Shown here piece after piece: positions 5,780 to 6,541 of a stretch of DNA of 6,541 nucleotides. The notes beneath the pieces are model-generated. The model saw nothing but the letters and a program-made list of their open reading frames with translations. It was not told the DNA's origin and did no database searches. Numbering within the stretch: the first letter of the stretch is position 1; each line of letters opens with the position of its first letter. This DNA is from Tardiphaga sp. Its GTDB lineage: Bacteria; Pseudomonadota; Alphaproteobacteria; Rhizobiales; Xanthobacteraceae. The translations under genes and the position numbers were made by a program. The stretch lies in contig JACMOT010000620.1 in assembly GCA_014377915.1 (NCBI GenBank), positions 1 to 6,541 of the forward strand. The letters are read 5' to 3'.

Positions 5780-6541
5780 ATGAAATTCACCGGCACCAAG
5801 AACTACGTGGCCACCGACGACCTCAAGATCGCCGTCAACGCGGCGATCGTTCTGGAGCGGCCGCTGCTGGTCAAGGGCGAACCCGGCACCGGCAAGACCG
5901 TGCTGGCCGAGGAAGTGGCGAAGGCGCTGGGTGCGCCGCTGCTGACCTGGCACATCAAGTCCACCACCAAGGCGCAGCAGGGCCTCTACGAATACGACGC
6001 GGTGTCGCGGCTGCGCGACAGCCAGCTCGGCGATGCCCGCGTCTCCGACATCGGCAACTACATCAAGCCCGGCAAATTGTGGGAGGCCTTCACCCATCCC
6101 GAGCGCCCGGTGCTGTTGATCGACGAGATCGACAAGGCCGACATCGAATTCCCCAACGATCTGCTGCTCGAACTCGACCGCATGGAATTCCATGTCTACG
6201 AGACCGGCGAGACCATCAAGGCGGTGAAGCGCCCGATCGTGATGATCACCTCGAACAATGAGAAGGAATTGCCCGACGCCTTCCTGCGCCGCTGCTTCTT
6301 CCATTACATCAAGTTCCCGGACATCGAGACGATGAACCAGATCGTCGAGGTGCATTTCCCCGGCATCAAGCAGCGCCTGGTGGCGGAAGCGATGCGGATC
6401 TTCTTCGAGGTGCGTGAAGTGCCCGGCCTGAAGAAAAAGCCCTCGACCTCCGAACTGCTGGACTGGCTGAAGCTGCTGCTGAACGAGGACATGACGCCGG
6501 AAATGCTGCGGGAGCGCGACCCGCGAAAACTGATCCCGCCA
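5780..6541 (+). CDS. MoxR-family AAA+ ATPase (3' end beyond the window)
   Basis: The first 254 residues of a cytoplasmic ATPase that remodels protein targets; family members are about 280 residues, so perhaps 25-30 are missing. After MKFTGTKNYVATDDLKIAVN comes Walker A GEPGTGKT (residues 33-40, bases 5876-5899), Walker B VLLIDEIDKAD (111-121), sensor 1 MITSNNEKELPDAF (155-168) and the arginine-bearing LRRC (169-172). The sequence then continues into the helical lid, with EVREVPGLKKKPSTSELLDW. Such MoxR proteins act with a VWA protein, here most likely the CoxE-like gene at 2161-3342. Related pairs mature metal enzymes (CoxD/CoxE, NorQ/NorD, CbbQ/CbbO), but the target cannot be named here. The start fits the family N terminus and has AAGG eight bases upstream. 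The large minus-strand frame at 5651-6355 is its shadow. Confidence 0.96.
   Translation, partial: MKFTGTKNYVATDDLKIAVNAAIVLERPLLVKGEPGTGKTVLAEEVAKALGAPLLTWHIKSTTKAQQGLYEYDAVSRLRDSQLGDARVSDIGNYIKPGKLWEAFTHPERPVLLIDEIDKADIEFPNDLLLELDRMEFHVYETGETIKAVKRPIVMITSNNEKELPDAFLRRCFFHYIKFPDIETMNQIVEVHFPGIKQRLVAEAMRIFFEVREVPGLKKKPSTSELLDWLKLLLNEDMTPEMLRERDPRKLIPP

Noticed and set aside
5651..6355. A 234-codon minus-strand frame opposite the MoxR ATPase
   Set aside because: It is the mirror of an ATPase with intact Walker A, Walker B and sensor motifs. Its own translation has no family features.

Overview
The window is GC-rich DNA with long antisense shadow frames. It most likely comes from an alphaproteobacterium of the Bradyrhizobium / Rhodopseudomonas / Nitrobacter / Afipia group. 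This rests on recalled protein family resemblance and on a characteristic intergenic inverted repeat (tcattgcgagg... with gcgacgaagcaatccag) at 1482-1600. No taxonomic search could be run.

Layout, left to right. A Pro/Ala-rich reading frame, open at the left edge, ends at 590 on the + strand. It converges, 11 bases apart, with three minus-strand genes. Read in their own direction these are a VWA-domain CoxE-like protein (3342-2161), a single-domain rhodanese (2033-1620) and a two-domain mercaptopyruvate-type sulfurtransferase (1459-602). The two gaps between them are 127 and 160 bases, and the second holds the inverted repeat. A 178-base region separates the VWA gene from a divergent + strand gene for a membrane-anchored Cache-PAS-GGDEF diguanylate cyclase (3521-5558). 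That gene is interrupted by a one-base frame change near 4955, so it reads as a sensor-PAS frame and a separate GGDEF frame. After a 221-base leader with tandem repeats and strong hairpins, a MoxR-type AAA+ ATPase starts at 5780 and runs off the right edge.

How the parts may fit. MoxR ATPases and CoxE-like VWA proteins usually work as a pair that remodels or matures a target protein, and their genes are usually neighbours on one strand. Here the likely partners lie on opposite strands, separated by the diguanylate cyclase gene. Two sulfurtransferase genes follow the VWA gene. Because the CoxD/CoxE pair of carbon monoxide dehydrogenase is tied to cofactor sulfuration, a sulfur-delivery and ATPase maturation module is a possible but unproven reading. 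No CRISPR array, tRNA, rRNA, transposase or phage gene was seen. No wholly novel system is evident. The features most worth a second look are the broken cyclase, the nested palindromic repeat, the split MoxR/VWA pair and the structured leader of the ATPase gene.
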